In this document: in pieces, positions 16,313 to 17,521 of the stretch | How the letters are laid out: every line of letters starts with the position of its first letter | How positions within the stretch are numbered: the stretch's first letter is position 1 | NCBI GenBank assembly: GCA_029979405.1 | Contig: JAPOHM010000009.1 | Location: 1 to 17,521 of the forward strand | DNA from: Methanobacteriota archaeon | GTDB taxonomy: Archaea > Thermoplasmatota > Poseidoniia > Poseidoniales > Poseidoniaceae | Direction of reading: 5' to 3' | Length of the DNA: 17,521 nt | The notes under the pieces: generated by a model | What the model saw: only the letters and a program-made list of their open reading frames with translations | Told to the model about the DNA's origin: nothing | Database searches by the model: none | Translations under genes and position numbers: made by a program

Positions 16313-17521
16313 ATGAGAAAGTGGTTTGCAGTAGCATTGGTATTAATTCTGATGCCGTCAATTCCGGTTTCTAATGCTGAACCAAATCTTATCGATGTAG
16401 GAATAGTAGATACCATAGAAGACAAATTTGTTCACGTTTCGTTTACATCCTCCTCCACAATTTTGACATTGACCGATGAAGGTAACCTTTCTGAACACTT
16501 CTGGGGAAGTGGTGAATTAATCACCCAGTGGTCAGTTGAACTAAACACACCAGTCAATTCTGCAACAGTTGATAATTCAGGTAGTTTGGTCGCCATTGCA
16601 AACCCAGGAGGAGCCTTCGTTGTAAACCTACAACAAAAGACAGTAAGTCGTACTCTAAACTCGACTAATACGGTTGATTACGCATTGTGGGATGCCCAAG
16701 GTGACCTTTGGCTGGCACACTTTGGCGGGGAAAGGAGAGCGAAAGAATACGGCCCAGATGGACTAACTGGTAAATATACAGAATCGCACAATACAGCTCT
16801 AACCACAATCGCTCTAATATCAGATAATAGAATTGTCACAGGAGGCCGTGATAATTTAGTTAAAGTTTCAGACCAAAATGGAACCGTACTCGAAACCTTA
16901 TCGGACTTTACATCTTATCCAACCAAGATAATTAATGACGGAAACGGCAATATTCTCGTTGGTTGTGCTAATGGCGACCTTTTCAGATATGATTTTGATG
17001 ATTGGTCAATGGAGCAATTGACAATAGACAGTGGTCAGAATATATTATCGATTACAATGGCTGATGAAAATAAGATACTGGTCGGCACTCAAAATGGAAA
17101 ACTTCACATTATCGACGACACGAACTTTACAGAAATAGAAGACTTCTCCGCAGCAGGAAGGGTTTTGATTGCAAGTTATGGAGTCGGAGGAGAGTTGTAT
17201 GTAATCTCAACATTCTCTTCTTCTTCCAAGGTGAGACTATTCGATGTTGATACCGACGGTGATTCAGTTACGGATAGTCAAGACGATTTCCCAGAAGACT
17301 CTACACAAACGCTTGACAGTGACGGAGACGGATATGGGGACGATATCAATGGCAACAACCCGGATTACTTCCCTGATGATGGAAGCCAGTGGGCAGATAC
17401 TGACGGTGATGGTTATGGCGATAATCCAGATGGAAATGATTCTGATGCATTCATTGACAATCCAGACCAGTGGATGGATTCTGACGGTGACGGGTATGGC
17501 GACAATCGCTACGGAGAGGGC
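16313..17521 (+). CDS. Secreted beta-propeller protein with calcium-binding-type repeats, 3' end cut by window edge
   Basis: An open frame of 403 codons runs from ATG 16313 to the window edge. Residues 1-22 are a signal peptide (MRKWFAVALVLILMPSIPVSNA, cleavage before E23). Residues about 23-300 are WD40- or PQQ-like propeller blades with recurring strands of the form (I/V)-(L/V)-x-G-x5-L-x3-D: IVTGGRDNLVKVSD, ILVGCANGDLFRYD and ILVGTQNGKLHIID. From residue 313 come Asp-rich D-x-D-G-D-(G/S) repeats like thrombospondin type 3 or dockerin-type calcium loops, a common spacer in Poseidoniales surface proteins. Such proteins usually end in a membrane anchor or sorting segment, which would lie beyond the window. 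The start is chosen because it is the ATG at which the signal peptide begins; ATG 16297 is in another frame. The role is probably extracellular binding or sensing; no enzyme motif is visible. Confidence 0.85.
   Translation, partial: MRKWFAVALVLILMPSIPVSNAEPNLIDVGIVDTIEDKFVHVSFTSSSTILTLTDEGNLSEHFWGSGELITQWSVELNTPVNSATVDNSGSLVAIANPGGAFVVNLQQKTVSRTLNSTNTVDYALWDAQGDLWLAHFGGERRAKEYGPDGLTGKYTESHNTALTTIALISDNRIVTGGRDNLVKVSDQNGTVLETLSDFTSYPTKIINDGNGNILVGCANGDLFRYDFDDWSMEQLTIDSGQNILSITMADENKILVGTQNGKLHIIDDTNFTEIEDFSAAGRVLIASYGVGGELYVISTFSSSSKVRLFDVDTDGDSVTDSQDDFPEDSTQTLDSDGDGYGDDINGNNPDYFPDDGSQWADTDGDGYGDNPDGNDSDAFIDNPDQWMDSDGDGYGDNRYGEG
17249..17521 (+). repeat. Asp-rich calcium-loop repeats, 27-residue period
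   Basis: The loops begin at residues 313 (DTDGDSVTD), 335 (DSDGDGYGD), 362 (DTDGDGYGD) and 389 (DSDGDGYGD). The last three are spaced exactly 27 residues (81 bases), with a shared Q-W-x-D lead-in in the last two. Codons differ at synonymous sites, so this is not a very recent duplication. The array probably continues past the edge. Confidence 0.85.

Overview
The window looks like a chromosomal stretch of a marine planktonic euryarchaeon, most likely Marine Group II (Poseidoniales). The archaeal call rests on a Gins51-type replication subunit, GGTGA-type ribosome binding sites, TATA-like elements at fitting distances, a class II tRNA-Leu without encoded CCA, and an archaeal-style HAD phosphatase and lipid head-group synthase. 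The Poseidoniales call is inference: moderate AT richness, giant secreted Asn-rich proteins with one C-terminal anchor helix, and D-x-D-G-D-G-Y-G-D repeats are all familiar from that group. No phage, insertion sequence, CRISPR or defence module is visible. No gene-free stretch reaches 300 bases; the largest gene gap is 7009-7193, and it holds the tRNA.

Layout. Positions 1-963 (minus) hold a GINS subunit cut by the window edge. It diverges from a 1979-residue cell-surface protein (1069-7008, plus) across a 105-bp spacer with one TATA-like element. A tRNA-Leu(CAA) follows closely. Positions 7194-8841 (minus) carry a split YeeE/YedE-type sulfur transporter (two half-proteins joined by TGAATG) behind a phosphoglycolate-phosphatase-like HAD enzyme.

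From 8919 the plus strand carries a run of closely spaced genes: a P1B heavy-metal ATPase, a winged-helix regulator, a triple zinc-ribbon protein and an archaetidylserine-synthase-like enzyme. A 9-bp perfect inverted repeat lies between the ATPase and the regulator. A separate TATA-like element then precedes a 931-residue coiled-coil protein, and the window ends inside a secreted beta-propeller protein with calcium-binding-type repeats.

How they fit together. Three themes are visible: the cell surface (giant anchored protein, propeller protein, lipid head group), metal and sulfur transport (P1B ATPase, YeeE pair), and replication (GINS). The strongest unusual signal is in the coiled-coil protein. 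Its helix has a 19-residue hydrophobic repeat that holds phase for about 16 units, implying a right-handed supercoil, and is followed by a long proline-rich, acidic tail with its own 14-residue repeats. I do not recognise a family for it.
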